Shown: positions 1 through 9,410 of the stretch, piece after piece | Position numbering within the stretch: position 1 is the stretch's first letter | Layout: the number at the start of each line of letters is the position of its first letter | Source: CAYNST01 sp964434105 | GTDB lineage: Bacteria; Pseudomonadota; Gammaproteobacteria; Pseudomonadales; Cellvibrionaceae | Length of the DNA stretch: 64,000 nucleotides | Direction of reading: 5' to 3' | Assembly: GCA_964434105.1 (NCBI GenBank) | Contig: CAYSTJ010000004.1 | Location: forward strand, 1-64,000 | Position numbers and translations under genes: made by a program | Notes under the pieces: generated by a model | Databases searched by the model: none | What the model saw: only the letters and a program-made list of their open reading frames with translations | What the model was told of the DNA's origin: nothing

Positions 1-33
1 CCGGCACCGGCACCGGCACCGGCACCGGCACCG
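1..33. repeat. GGCACC hexamer tandem repeat
   Basis: The window opens with more than five perfect copies of a six-base unit (CCGGCA). The array is cut by the window edge, so its full length is unknown. It is followed by about 300 bases with no convincing gene; one 64-codon frame at 115-309 has no recognisable features and no ribosome-binding site. Confidence 0.85.
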
Positions 34-341
34 GTACAGTCCAGCCTGGGAGCCTGTCTGTCGGAGTTGAACTTATAAAAGGCAACACGACAACGGCCAA
101 TAAACGCATTTTTCTTGGCTTTTCGATTGATGGTACTTATGGGGTGTGATTGGCAGGATGAGAGCGTGATCAGCGGTGCAAAGTATACTTATCTTATCCC
201 AGATGACGTAATTTTGAATGGGTCAGTGGATTCGGACGAAGCGGCTTATGGTGTTGATTTATCCAAAGACATTTCATTAGTACGTGCGCCATGGATGCCT
301 TTATACTGAACGCTCCCCCTAACCGGACGCCATCCGTTTTT

Positions 342-1370
342 ATGAGTTTGCTAATTGCATTTGTTGTTCTGTCGATTTCCATATCTTTTATATGCTCGGT
401 GCTGGAAGCGGCGCTACTTTCGATTACGCCGAGTTACATCGCGCAGCTAAAACTTTCTGATCCGAGGAAGCATCAGCGCTTGAGTGCTCTCAAGGATCGT
501 ATCGACCAGCCGCTGGCGGCCATCCTGACTTTGAACACGGTGGCGCATACCGTCGGTGCAACGGGCGTTGGCGCCCAGGTGGTCGTGGTCTTCGGTGACG
601 GTTACCTTGGAGTAGCCTCGGCCATTATGACGATTTTGATACTGGTCCTTTCTGAAATCATTCCAAAAACAATTGGGGCGCGGTATTGGCGTAGAATTGC
701 ACCATTTTTGCCCGCGTTCCTGCGGTTTATGATCCTGGTATTGAAGCCCTTTATCTGGCTGTCTGATCAAATGATGAAGATATTTGGCGGGCACGCGCCA
801 GAGCATGATCTTCGGCAGGAAATCAAGGCGCTATCCATTCTCGGGCGGGAACTGGGTAAACTGGATGATGACGAGCAGCGCGTTATTGCCAATATTCTCG
901 ACTTGCATGATATTCGGGTGCGGGACATTATGACGCCGAGAACAGTCTGCGAGGTGATCGACCCCAATTCAAAAATTGTGGAATTTGCGAACGATGTCAA
1001 GACGGGCAATTTTTCCCGCTATCCAGTGATCGATAAAAGTGAAGCGCCGCTGGGACTGCTGTTTCGCTACGACATTATCAATGCCGACCCGGAGCAGACC
1101 GCAGCCAGCATTATGAAGCCGGTAACTATTGTCACGGATAATCTGGGCGTTGAAAGCCTGATGACACAGTTTTTGCATGAACGGCAACACATGTTCCTTG
1201 TTTATGATGAATACGGCACCTGGCTGGGCCTGGTCACCATGGAAGACGTGATTGAAGCGATTCTCGGCACGCCCATCATGGATGAAATGGACGATATCCC
1301 CAGCATGAGACAATACGCCAAACGTCGGTGGAAAAATCGGTTACGGCAATTATCTGGAAATGGCACTTAG
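342..1370 (+). CDS. CNNM/DUF21 membrane protein with CBS pair
   Basis: Probable magnesium/cobalt transport or efflux protein of the CNNM (CorB/YtfL/YfjD) family in the inner membrane. About 342 residues: an N-terminal DUF21 transmembrane region with hydrophobic helices at the start, around residues 60-100 and around 115-150, including SEIIPKTIG, a typical DUF21 sequence. A tandem CBS pair follows (MTPRTVCEVID, then YDEYGTWLGLVTMEDVIEAILG). It ends just after the CBS pair, so the CorC/HlyC C-terminal domain of longer homologues is absent. An in-frame ATG at 291 would add 17 hydrophilic residues; 342 is preferred because the first membrane helix then starts immediately. Neither start has a clear Shine-Dalgarno. 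Confidence 0.85.
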   Translation: MSLLIAFVVLSISISFICSVLEAALLSITPSYIAQLKLSDPRKHQRLSALKDRIDQPLAAILTLNTVAHTVGATGVGAQVVVVFGDGYLGVASAIMTILILVLSEIIPKTIGARYWRRIAPFLPAFLRFMILVLKPFIWLSDQMMKIFGGHAPEHDLRQEIKALSILGRELGKLDDDEQRVIANILDLHDIRVRDIMTPRTVCEVIDPNSKIVEFANDVKTGNFSRYPVIDKSEAPLGLLFRYDIINADPEQTAASIMKPVTIVTDNLGVESLMTQFLHERQHMFLVYDEYGTWLGLVTMEDVIEAILGTPIMDEMDDIPSMRQYAKRRWKNRLRQLSGNGT

Positions 1371-1714
1371 GGCGTTTGGGTCGGCGCTTTCTTTGGTTGA
1401 AGTCCCGCCGAATGATACCGGCGGTTTTCGCTCCCCGCCAATATCATCGGCTGAACCGCGTCTCATTCGCCCATGTCGCTGTAGCGGCTCAAGATATTTG
1501 CTATAAGATGTACTATAAGCGCTATGATGCTACCGGAATCGGTTCATCTGGCCATGCTCAGCCCCTGCAACGTAAGGTTACAAACCTGAGGAAAATGAGA
1601 GTTTCGCACCGGTTAGCCACAATTTGGGGTAGCGACAACCCGCTGCGACATTGGGTGCGATACTAACATCCGTGATCTTCGGGAAAAACAGAGCCGCTTT
1701 GGCAGTGGCAGATA
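1371..1714. other. Intergenic region without a recognised gene
   Basis: This 344-base stretch separates the convergent CNNM gene and the MenD-like gene. An open frame continuing to 1666 has no domain, ribosome site or plausible composition. No convincing terminator hairpin was seen. Confidence 0.5.
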
Positions 1715-3457
1715 CTATAAAGAGTTAATCAGCTTCCTTTTGCTTTTGCGCAAGACATTGACTAATTGGGATTTCAAGTTGCTGCTCTGCTTCCCATTTA
1801 GCAGCTTCAGCTCTTTGGTGTCAGTGTCCATTGAAGTAAACACCTCGAACAATATTGGTTTGCTCTGATCCCTATCAAGGAATGTGGGGAGTGCGTCATT
1901 AAGCTCGGCCTCATTTTGTGCAGAAAGATAGGTAAACCCAACGGAATTCACCCAGGCCTCTGCCCTTGTGCTATGTGCTGCAGCAATATTAATGTCGAGT
2001 GTTGGAACTTTTTCTTTGCCAATGGTATATTGAAAAAGTCCTGCGCCACCATTATTCAACAGGAAAATCCGTAAGCCGTCTCCTACGTGGTGGTTCCAGA
2101 CTGCGTTCATATCATAAAAGAATGTTAGATCGCCAATCATGATGAAAGTTAATTCCTGGCCTTTCTGTGATGAAAAGCCGACAGCAGTTGACAGGCAGCC
2201 ATCAATTCCGCTGGTGCCGCGATTTGAATATACGGTGATTGAGCTATCTATATTAAAATACTGAGCCAACCGGACGCAGCTGCTATTGGCGAGATGTAGC
2301 GAGGAATTTTTGGGTATAGTCTCTAAAAGTCGGCCGATCGCATATATATTTGAGTAGTTGACTTTAGGTGTCGGGAATCTTGAGTCCAGTTCTTTCCATT
2401 TGGCAATGTAATCACTGTTTTTCTGAGCGCTTTCCGTTATCGTAGATGTGGTATTCATTCTTTTCAGAAAAATTTCAGGTGTGCATTCAAAGACCTCGGT
2501 TAAACATTGATACTGGTCGACTATTTCCCCGTTTTCAGCGACATGCCAGTGTTGTTTGGGCGGATGGCGACGCAGGTATCTTCTAATTTCCGGCAGGGAC
2601 ATCCCGTGCAAGGTTATGACCAGGTCCGGCCTGAGATCTTCCTTCGCATCAGAGTCCATAGTGGTCAGGATTCCGGTGATATTTTTGACAACATTGTTAT
2701 GATGAAGGTTTGAAAGGTTATCTGTGAAAATTACTGCCTGGTTATATTCCAGAAATTCAGTCAGTTCATTGCGTTCAGCGCAGTCTATTTCAGTTGACTG
2801 GCCATAAACCAGCACAATTTTGGAAAATGCCGATAAAGAAGAAAAGTGCTTTTTCCAGTCAACATTGCCTGCGCCTTCTACATGTCGACTTATTTTTCTT
2901 ACTGCAGGTAAGCTTTCATTGTCAAACCTGGCAACTTCCTTGCTGGTTATTTCAATATTTATATGTACAGGTCCAGGCCCGCGATGATTGGCGGCTAAAA
3001 TCGCTTCATTGATTAGGCGGTTGCATAACCATTCATCCTGTTTGGTGGTAGCTTCCAGTAAATCGACAGATTTTTTGACTATATTTGAGAATACATTGCG
3101 CTGGTGTACCATCTGGTCTTCGTATTGACCAAGCAGGGCCCGCTCCCTGTCAGCGGTGATAACAATGAGCGGTAGCTTTTGATAGTACGCTTCCGCAACT
3201 GCGGACGCATAGTTAAGAACCGCTGTTCCTGATGTACAGCATATAGCAACAGGTTGTCGCGACTTCAAAATTAAGCCGATGCCGAAAAAAGCAGCGCTTC
3301 TCTCATCTACAATCGAGTAGCATTCAAAAAATGGATCCTGTTCCAGAGAGTGAACAATGGGCAGATTTCTATTGCCGGGACTTGTTACGATTTTTTTTAT
3401 TCCATGGCTTTTCAATAGCCCTACAAGCTGAAGAACATTTTTTTTACCAGTAAACAT
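1715..3457 (-). CDS. MenD-like thiamine-diphosphate carboligase
   Basis: A 580-residue ThDP-dependent enzyme most like MenD (SEPHCHC synthase). Conserved points visible against E. coli MenD: SPGNR (Arg30), DERS with the cofactor-activating Glu52, the DQMVHQ region, a NSSCVR segment, SNRGTSGIDG, and the ThDP/metal motif GDLTFFYD followed by LLNNGG. Active-site conservation argues for a real 2-oxo-acid carboligation or decarboxylation. No other men gene is nearby and gammaproteobacteria of this type normally use ubiquinone, so a role in menaquinone synthesis is not supported. It lies 220 bases downstream of an SGNH-like and an aldo/keto reductase gene on the same strand, which suggests use in a surface-glycan or specialised-metabolite pathway. 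The gene is clearly more AT-rich than the rest of the window. Confidence 0.75.
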   Translation of the reverse strand: MFTGKKNVLQLVGLLKSHGIKKIVTSPGNRNLPIVHSLEQDPFFECYSIVDERSAAFFGIGLILKSRQPVAICCTSGTAVLNYASAVAEAYYQKLPLIVITADRERALLGQYEDQMVHQRNVFSNIVKKSVDLLEATTKQDEWLCNRLINEAILAANHRGPGPVHINIEITSKEVARFDNESLPAVRKISRHVEGAGNVDWKKHFSSLSAFSKIVLVYGQSTEIDCAERNELTEFLEYNQAVIFTDNLSNLHHNNVVKNITGILTTMDSDAKEDLRPDLVITLHGMSLPEIRRYLRRHPPKQHWHVAENGEIVDQYQCLTEVFECTPEIFLKRMNTTSTITESAQKNSDYIAKWKELDSRFPTPKVNYSNIYAIGRLLETIPKNSSLHLANSSCVRLAQYFNIDSSITVYSNRGTSGIDGCLSTAVGFSSQKGQELTFIMIGDLTFFYDMNAVWNHHVGDGLRIFLLNNGGAGLFQYTIGKEKVPTLDINIAAAHSTRAEAWVNSVGFTYLSAQNEAELNDALPTFLDRDQSKPILFEVFTSMDTDTKELKLLNGKQSSNLKSQLVNVLRKSKRKLINSL

Positions 3458-3677
3458 GTTGTCGTAGCCTAGAAAAGTAAGTGGTTAACTTAAATTAATG
3501 CTGTAATCAGGCGGTCAGGTCATCTCGCCGTAGCAGCTCGATTAGTTTGTCTGGGTGACCGACCAGCACCAGCATTCGTTATTGGGAAAAGCAATATATT
3601 ACCTGATTGATTTCCGTACGATTATTATAGGTCTCAATCAATTCGCGAAGAAAAACGGAATGTAGATCTAAATATCG

Positions 3678-4682
3678 CTAAGCATGTGATACCTTTGTAA
3701 TGGCGTGGAATATATTACGGGTGAATGTAGCCGGGTCCATTTCCGCGGGCCTGGGTGCATTCGTGGCTTCTCTGGAGTCTGTTGGTTCCGCAGGGGGATA
3801 GTTTACTATCTGTATATTCCTGCTTTTTTCTTCGTTTCGAATTATTTTCAGCAATTGATGAAATGCCTCATCTTCCTCGGTTTTGCTGTCACCTTGATTG
3901 TCCCGAGGAATCAGGACGACTAGCCTTAATTCTCGCTCTTCACAAAAATCGGCTATTTCTCTTATGATCGCAACTTTTTCCCTAACTTCATATTCTAAAT
4001 TGAAGGTGCCAGGACGGCTTTTTTCAGCGGCGCTTCGAGGGTCTTCTGACATTTTTTGTTTCCCGGCTTTTAAGCCGTTAAGCAGTAATTTTACAGAGTT
4101 GCTGAAATCGAATAGCAATGGATACTTTTCTCTACGAACCTGGACGTTGGCTTTGCTGAACTGAGTATCATTGGACAGTAAAAGTGGATCGATAAATCTC
4201 GCATAAAATGGGTAAAGACTATCATCGGTCTTCGCTGGATAAAAAGCACCGATGCCAATGGGAAGTATGACAACACCATTTTTTTTGAGTGCGCTATGGA
4301 AGTTTTTTAGTATTAAAAGATCATATTTCAGTGTCTGGGACGTCTGAGCCCAGTTTAGTCCTTTTATGCCGGCTAGTTCGTAGTTAAAAAGGCGCTTCGC
4401 GTCGCTGCTACCTAAATTAGCCACGTCGTAGTTTCTGGTGTCGCAGATGCGATAATTTTTCTTTGTTGGATAAACCGAGAGTACTTTCCTGTAGTGTGAA
4501 ATGATCTTATTGTTGATGGATAATGCAAGCCAACCAGACAGTATGCAGATAAGATTGATGAGAACGAGCCCTGCTACCGCATTATAGCTAAACGGCAGTG
4601 CCAAAATGCATATAAGATTGAATAATACAAGCGCGATTGCGGCAATCGCCTTCTTTTTTAATTTTAACTTCTTAAAAATCAT
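3678..4682 (-). CDS. Membrane-anchored SGNH-hydrolase-like protein
   Basis: 334 residues. A lysine-rich N-terminus precedes two hydrophobic helices (about residues 12-58), followed by a soluble domain with the pattern NLGSSDAKRLFNYELAG, GLNWAQTSQ, and YDLLILKNF. That pattern is seen in SGNH/GDSL-like proteins encoded in capsule and exopolysaccharide loci, where Ser follows the first strand. A C-terminal catalytic Asp-x-x-His is not clearly present, so activity is uncertain. The start lies three bases after the end of the aldo/keto reductase gene, so the two are very likely co-transcribed. Low GC, like its neighbours. Function beyond a glycan-modification guess is unknown. Confidence 0.55.
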   Translation of the reverse strand: MIFKKLKLKKKAIAAIALVLFNLICILALPFSYNAVAGLVLINLICILSGWLALSINNKIISHYRKVLSVYPTKKNYRICDTRNYDVANLGSSDAKRLFNYELAGIKGLNWAQTSQTLKYDLLILKNFHSALKKNGVVILPIGIGAFYPAKTDDSLYPFYARFIDPLLLSNDTQFSKANVQVRREKYPLLFDFSNSVKLLLNGLKAGKQKMSEDPRSAAEKSRPGTFNLEYEVREKVAIIREIADFCEERELRLVVLIPRDNQGDSKTEEDEAFHQLLKIIRNEEKSRNIQIVNYPPAEPTDSREATNAPRPAEMDPATFTRNIFHAITKVSHA

Positions 4683-4685
4683 AAT

Positions 4686-5516
4686 TCAGAACCCCGGGCA
4701 ACAGGCAGACTCGACGTGGTACTTGTAGTCACAGTCCAGTGAATCGATGTTCTCTAGTTCGTTGGCTGCAAGCGAGAAGTTATTTAAGTCTATGTTTTCT
4801 TTGAGTCTTTTTGGGGATGATGATTTAAATACCGGGCAATAGCCCTTTTGCAAATGCCACTTCAAGATTATTTGTGCAATAGTTTTATTGTACTTTTCTG
4901 ACAGATTGAGTAGTGTATGGCTACTGGTTAATGACGGTATCATTCTGCAAAGCGGTGAATATGATTGAACCACTATATTATGTTCCCGACACATTTGTAC
5001 GACTTCTGGGGCGGTGCGGAGCGGGTGTAGCTCAATTTGACACACACTCGGTGTAATGCTTATGTTGCTGGATAGCAGTTGCTCCAGGTGGCGTTCTCTA
5101 AAGTTGGATATTCCTATCGCCTTTACCTTGCCGCTTTCATAAACCTCTTCCATCTTTTTCCAGGTCGTAACAAAGTAGTTCGGGTAAGGCCAGTGCATTA
5201 GCCACAAATCGATATAGCCGGTCTTCAGGTTCTTTAGGGAAATATCTATTTGTTCTCTGATGTCACCCTTAATCTGGTTCTCGTTTTCGAGTTTTGTGGT
5301 TATAAAAAGCTGCTCTCTTGTCAGTTTTTTCTCATCAATGATGTTTTTTACAACGTCTCCGACTACGTGTTCATTTTTATAGTTTCGTGCGGTATCAAAT
5401 GCGCGATAGCCGTTCTCAACGCCTGCAAACATGATCTCTTTTAGCTGCAGGTACCGCATGCCATTTGTGCTTGCTACAAGACTGGGCATTTCGACGCCAT
5501 TGTTTAGAATTATCAT
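4686..5516 (-). CDS. Aldo/keto reductase (DkgA-like)
   Basis: A 276-residue NADPH-dependent reductase of the aldo/keto reductase superfamily. The catalytic tetrad can be placed: Asp41 and Tyr46 in DTARNYKNE, Lys75 in TTKLEN, His108 in WLMHWP. The family barrel motifs GKVKAIGISNF and a C-terminal cofactor-binding SSSPKRL are also present. Slightly short for the family but intact. First gene of an AT-rich minus-strand group leading to the SGNH-like and MenD-like genes. A GGAG lies about 14 bases upstream of the ATG. The substrate is unknown; reduction of a sugar-derived or keto intermediate made by the MenD-like enzyme would fit the context but is inference. Confidence 0.85.
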   Translation of the reverse strand: MIILNNGVEMPSLVASTNGMRYLQLKEIMFAGVENGYRAFDTARNYKNEHVVGDVVKNIIDEKKLTREQLFITTKLENENQIKGDIREQIDISLKNLKTGYIDLWLMHWPYPNYFVTTWKKMEEVYESGKVKAIGISNFRERHLEQLLSSNISITPSVCQIELHPLRTAPEVVQMCREHNIVVQSYSPLCRMIPSLTSSHTLLNLSEKYNKTIAQIILKWHLQKGYCPVFKSSSPKRLKENIDLNNFSLAANELENIDSLDCDYKYHVESACCPGF

Positions 5517-6269
5517 CGTGTATTATCCATGCTCCTGTCTTCGTATTTTGACAATGCGCTGGTGGGCTGCAGGAAAGCAGTATTCTCTTGTTTAATCACG
5601 GAAATTGTCATCTAACTGTTTATCATGCATCATTTAATGCGTCACCTCCGCGTCTTTCCGATGGTTTGTTGGCGATATCTGCTGCGGGGCCGCACTTTTT
5701 TCCGGGGAATTATCTTAATGCCTCACTTCGCCCCGACCCAATTCTGTGCGCCAGCGTCAGATACGTTATACGGGTCAACGGAAGGGGTCGAGGCGATAGT
5801 ACGAATAGCACGGACAGTGCCCCGGTGATAATGAGCCAACAGTCGGGCCATGAATACACAAGTTATGCTTGCCATTGCCGGCTTTAAAGTCACAGGAGCA
5901 TACACGCTTTTGAAAAACATAAGGTAATCGGAGGTCTTATCGCAATATACCGCTGGCCCGGGTTGCTAGAACTGCAGATTTCCTATAGTCGACGCACTGA
6001 AATTAACATTAATTTGATCTTGCCTCATTATCAAAGGGAGGGCGGAGCGTAGTTCGCAAATATATCAGCATATTCAGGAGCGGGCAATCATAACACCCAC
6101 TCATTTTGCGCGCTAACGCTGATCATAATGCAGCCTTATGGCGTTTTTTATGGGCCGCCAAGCGCCGCTGGAAGTTCCAGAACATGCAAACTGTTCCACG
6201 AGCTGATTAGAATCGTTTTTCCCGTCGGAGTGCTGGCATGTCCGACAGTTCGAGTCGTGGATGACCGCT
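5517..6269. other. 750-base region with no supported gene
   Basis: Several short frames on both strands (up to about 100 codons around 5588-5920) have no family resemblance, no ribosome site and mutually overlapping positions. This is the boundary between the AT-rich block and GC-rich sequence, and it may hold decayed remnants. Nothing else was recognised. Confidence 0.5.
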
Positions 6270-8849
6270 TCAGTCAGCCGGGGGCGTACCCAGAACAAAC
6301 ACTTCCCTCAACCGAATATCCCGGGACGATGCGCCGACCTGTATTTCAAACTCGCCGGGTTCGGCCAGCCAGCCATTGGTGTTGACGTCCCAGAATGACA
6401 GGTCCCGCGGCTTCAGTTCCATGCTGACCGTGCCGGATTCACCCGGTTCCAATCGGACCTTGCCGAAGCCTTTCAGCTCCCGAACGGGGCGCTCGACGCT
6501 GGCTTCCCGGTCGTGCAGGTACAGTTGAACGGCTTCGGCACCGGCGCGCGAGCCGGTGTTAGTCAGGGCGACGGTAATGGTGAGTGTTTCGTCGGCCGTC
6601 GGGGTGGTGCTGGAGAGCTGAAAATCGTCGTAGCGGAATGCCGTGTAGGACAGGCCATGTCCGAACGGGAACAGGGGGTCGATTTGCTTGAGGTCAAACC
6701 AGCGGTAGCCGATAAAGACGCCCTCCGGGTAAGTGTTTTCCGCCGGCTTGTAATCGTCGAGGGCGAAGGGGGCGGTGTCGGTCAGTGCCCGGGGCAGGGT
6801 GAATGGCATTTTACCGGATGGGTTGATCTTGCCGAGTAAAACGTCTGCAAATACGTTGCCCGCCTCCATGCCGGCGTACCAGCCCCAGACGATACCGCGT
6901 ACGCGGTCGACCCAGGGCATTTCGACGGGCGAGCCGGCCACCAGCAGTACGATCGTGTCCGGATTCACGGCCAGCAGTTTGTCGATCACCGCGTCCTGCT
7001 GGTACGGCAGTTTCATGTCGGGGCGGTCGAAGGCTTCGCGGTCGAAGCCGTGGTCCAGACCGCCAATGTAAATAACGGCATCGGCCTCCCGGGCCGCCGC
7101 CAGGTACTCGGCTTCGGTGCGATAGATGTCGCCCGGGGCATCCCAGCCCAGGGTAAAGTGGCCATTGCCGGTGTAGTCGATTTCGACCCGGTGTTCCTTG
7201 TCGCCGGCCAGTTCGACCGGGTAACGCGCAACGTCTGTGGATCCGTTCCGGTGCTGGAGGGTTTTGCCGTCGATACGGATGGTCATCTCGCCCTGGCTGC
7301 TGACAAGCAGTGTGTGTTCGCCGCTTTGCAGGGGTTTTACCTGTCCCCACAAACGCAGGTGTTGCGGTGCGTCATCTGACACCGCAATGTTGGCCGCATC
7401 GAAGGCCGGGTTGGGCAGGGTTTGCGATTCACGCACGGTCTGGCGGCTGGCATCGGTATAGATATCCATGAACCAGGCGGGTGTGCCAGTCCAGTGGCGC
7501 GAGGTGACGTAGTCCGCCGGAATGGGCATCAGTGCGTCGTCCGGTCGGGCCCGGAAATGCATGATCTCGACGCCACTGCCGAGCTGTTCGCGCAAGCCCT
7601 GTAGCGGGGTAATCTCGTAGAGTGCGGGCACTTCGGAGGAGCCGCCCCCGAGCGCGTGCTGTCGGTTGGCATTAGGCCCCATGACCAGCACTTTTTTGAG
7701 CCTGCCGGCGTTCAGCGGCAAAATACCGTCATTTTTTAGTAGAACGACGCCTTCTTCGGCGATCTCCCGGGCTTTTTGCTGGTGCGCAATAGTATTGCGC
7801 TGCCCGGAAAGGCGATGCCTGTCCATCATGCCGATACGCAGTTGTACACCGAGAATGCGACGGACTTTGTCGTCCAGCACTGCTTCAGGGACCCGGCCAT
7901 CCTGGATCATGGCGAGCAGGGGTTTGCCGAAAAAGTAATCGTCGTAGTCGTCGACATTGGTGCCCATTTCAATGTCCAGCCCGTGCATGGCGGCTTCATA
8001 GGTGTTGATGTCGGCAGCCCAGTCCGTCATCAGCACCCCTTCAAAGCCCCACTCACCTTTTAGAATGTCCTGGACCAGATGTTTACTTTGCGCAGCGCTG
8101 GTGCCCCGAAACCGATTGTAGGCGCCCATTACGCCCAGCACCTTCCCTTCCGTGACGGCCGCTTCAAAGGCGGGCAGATAGACCTCGCGCAGAGTGCGTT
8201 CATCCGGTTTGGTGTCAACGGCGCTGCGGTTAAGCTCCTGGCTGTTCAGGGCGTAGTGTTTGATGGTGGCAGCCACGTCATTTTTCTGAATGCCCTGAAT
8301 GGCGGATACCGCCATGCGCGCCGCAAGGTAGGGGTCTTCGCCCATGTATTCAAAGTTGCGGCCGTTGGTCGGGACGCGTGCAAGGTTTACCCCCGGGCCG
8401 AGAATAAAATCCTTGCCCCGGTGGCGGGCTTCGCTACCCAGTACATCGCCGTGCAGGTGCGCCATGTCCGTGTTCCAGCTGGCGGCGACCATGGTCAGTA
8501 CTGGCAGGTAGGTCGCCTGATCGTTGGTCCAGCCCGCGGGTTCCCAAGTGTCGCGGGACATTTCGTAGCGTACGCCGTGCGGGCCGTCCGACATCCACAT
8601 TTCGTGGATACCGAGGCGTTCCACGGCCGGAATGGTGAATTTGCTATTGGCATGTACCAGCGAAATTTTCTCTTCCAGGGTCAGCTCACCCAGCAGGCGG
8701 TCCACTTCCTGCTCGACCTGGTCGAGTCGCTGCGCCCGGAAACCGATGGTGTCGGAAATGGATATTGTCGGTGCAGGAAGCTCAACGTTTCTGTCACAGG
8801 CGGTCAACAGGAGCGCCAGCGCGGGTAAAAACAGTAATCGGTTCGCCAT
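6270..8849 (-). CDS. GH3 beta-glucosidase lipoprotein with PA14-like insert
   Basis: 859 residues. It has a lipoprotein signal (LALLLTAC, lipidated Cys18), so it is probably anchored in the outer or inner membrane facing the periplasm. The glycoside hydrolase family 3 N-domain shows MSDGPHGVR, GRNFEYMGEDP, TIKHYALNSQE and the nucleophile motif GVLMTDW with Asp276. A PA14-like beta-rich segment (about residues 410-540, with VSSQGEMTIRIDGK and GHFTLGWDAPG) sits inside the second GH3 domain, followed by a C-terminal fibronectin-III-like domain (VALTNTGSRAGAEAVQLYL). This is the layout of beta-glucosidases that trim plant or algal beta-glucans. It is monocistronic, with its promoter side facing msrP; a MITE-like element starts 38 bases upstream of the start codon. 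Confidence 0.93.
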   Translation of the reverse strand: MANRLLFLPALALLLTACDRNVELPAPTISISDTIGFRAQRLDQVEQEVDRLLGELTLEEKISLVHANSKFTIPAVERLGIHEMWMSDGPHGVRYEMSRDTWEPAGWTNDQATYLPVLTMVAASWNTDMAHLHGDVLGSEARHRGKDFILGPGVNLARVPTNGRNFEYMGEDPYLAARMAVSAIQGIQKNDVAATIKHYALNSQELNRSAVDTKPDERTLREVYLPAFEAAVTEGKVLGVMGAYNRFRGTSAAQSKHLVQDILKGEWGFEGVLMTDWAADINTYEAAMHGLDIEMGTNVDDYDDYFFGKPLLAMIQDGRVPEAVLDDKVRRILGVQLRIGMMDRHRLSGQRNTIAHQQKAREIAEEGVVLLKNDGILPLNAGRLKKVLVMGPNANRQHALGGGSSEVPALYEITPLQGLREQLGSGVEIMHFRARPDDALMPIPADYVTSRHWTGTPAWFMDIYTDASRQTVRESQTLPNPAFDAANIAVSDDAPQHLRLWGQVKPLQSGEHTLLVSSQGEMTIRIDGKTLQHRNGSTDVARYPVELAGDKEHRVEIDYTGNGHFTLGWDAPGDIYRTEAEYLAAAREADAVIYIGGLDHGFDREAFDRPDMKLPYQQDAVIDKLLAVNPDTIVLLVAGSPVEMPWVDRVRGIVWGWYAGMEAGNVFADVLLGKINPSGKMPFTLPRALTDTAPFALDDYKPAENTYPEGVFIGYRWFDLKQIDPLFPFGHGLSYTAFRYDDFQLSSTTPTADETLTITVALTNTGSRAGAEAVQLYLHDREASVERPVRELKGFGKVRLEPGESGTVSMELKPRDLSFWDVNTNGWLAEPGEFEIQVGASSRDIRLREVFVLGTPPAD

Positions 8850-8886
8850 GGATTCAGCACCTTTTGCGGGCAGTCAAATGGAAATC

Positions 8887-9099
8887 GTAACTATTCAGCT
8901 CATGCTGTAACTGTTCGGATTGTGACCAGATTTGTTCAGAGCAAGGCGAAAAATGTGAGTTTGCTCATGTCAATACGCCGCGCATCCTGCGCTTCGCCCT
9001 CCGGGCCGCCTGGCCAGGCGTTCAAACCTGTTCCCGACAGGTTTGTGACCATTTTTTAACGCAGCTATGGGCAAATCGGGGCGTGAGCTGAATAGTTAC
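8887..9099. repeat. MITE-like element, copy A (213 bp)
   Basis: The element begins GTAACTATTCAGCTCATGC and ends with the inverted complement (18 of 19 positions pair), so it has near-perfect terminal inverted repeats. The interior contains an 8-bp hairpin (AAACCTGT at 9024-9031 pairing with 9037-9044) and no coding capacity. It is the fullest of at least five related copies in the window. It lies between the GH3 gene and msrP; no clear target-site duplication was seen. The 300 bases between it and msrP contain no supported gene. Confidence 0.85.
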
Positions 9100-9410
9100 T
9101 GGAATCACTGTGCGGCATGAACGAACCGACCGCGACCCTTCAACCGGCTGCAACCTTGATGGCATTGCGGGGTGGCTCCGGTTTAGGATAGTCCGGTTTA
9201 TCTATAAAATCTTCGGATTAGCTGCCGGCCAGTATACCCTACAGAAGTCGGAGATTTCACCTGTGCCGCTGTGCTGTTGGGGCGGAGCCTCGGGATAGGG
9301 TTTGACGATGGATGAACGGCGCCGCCTGGCGGGAACTTAAGCGGCTGCCCGTATCAAAGCACTGGCGGTCATTGCGGGGCTGCTCCGTTATTCTGCCTGA
9401 GGAAAACACT

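Noticed and set aside
9163..9387. 18-base near repeat CATTGCGGGG..GCTCCG at 9163 and 9370
   Set aside because: Only two short copies with 16 matches; too little to call a repeat family.
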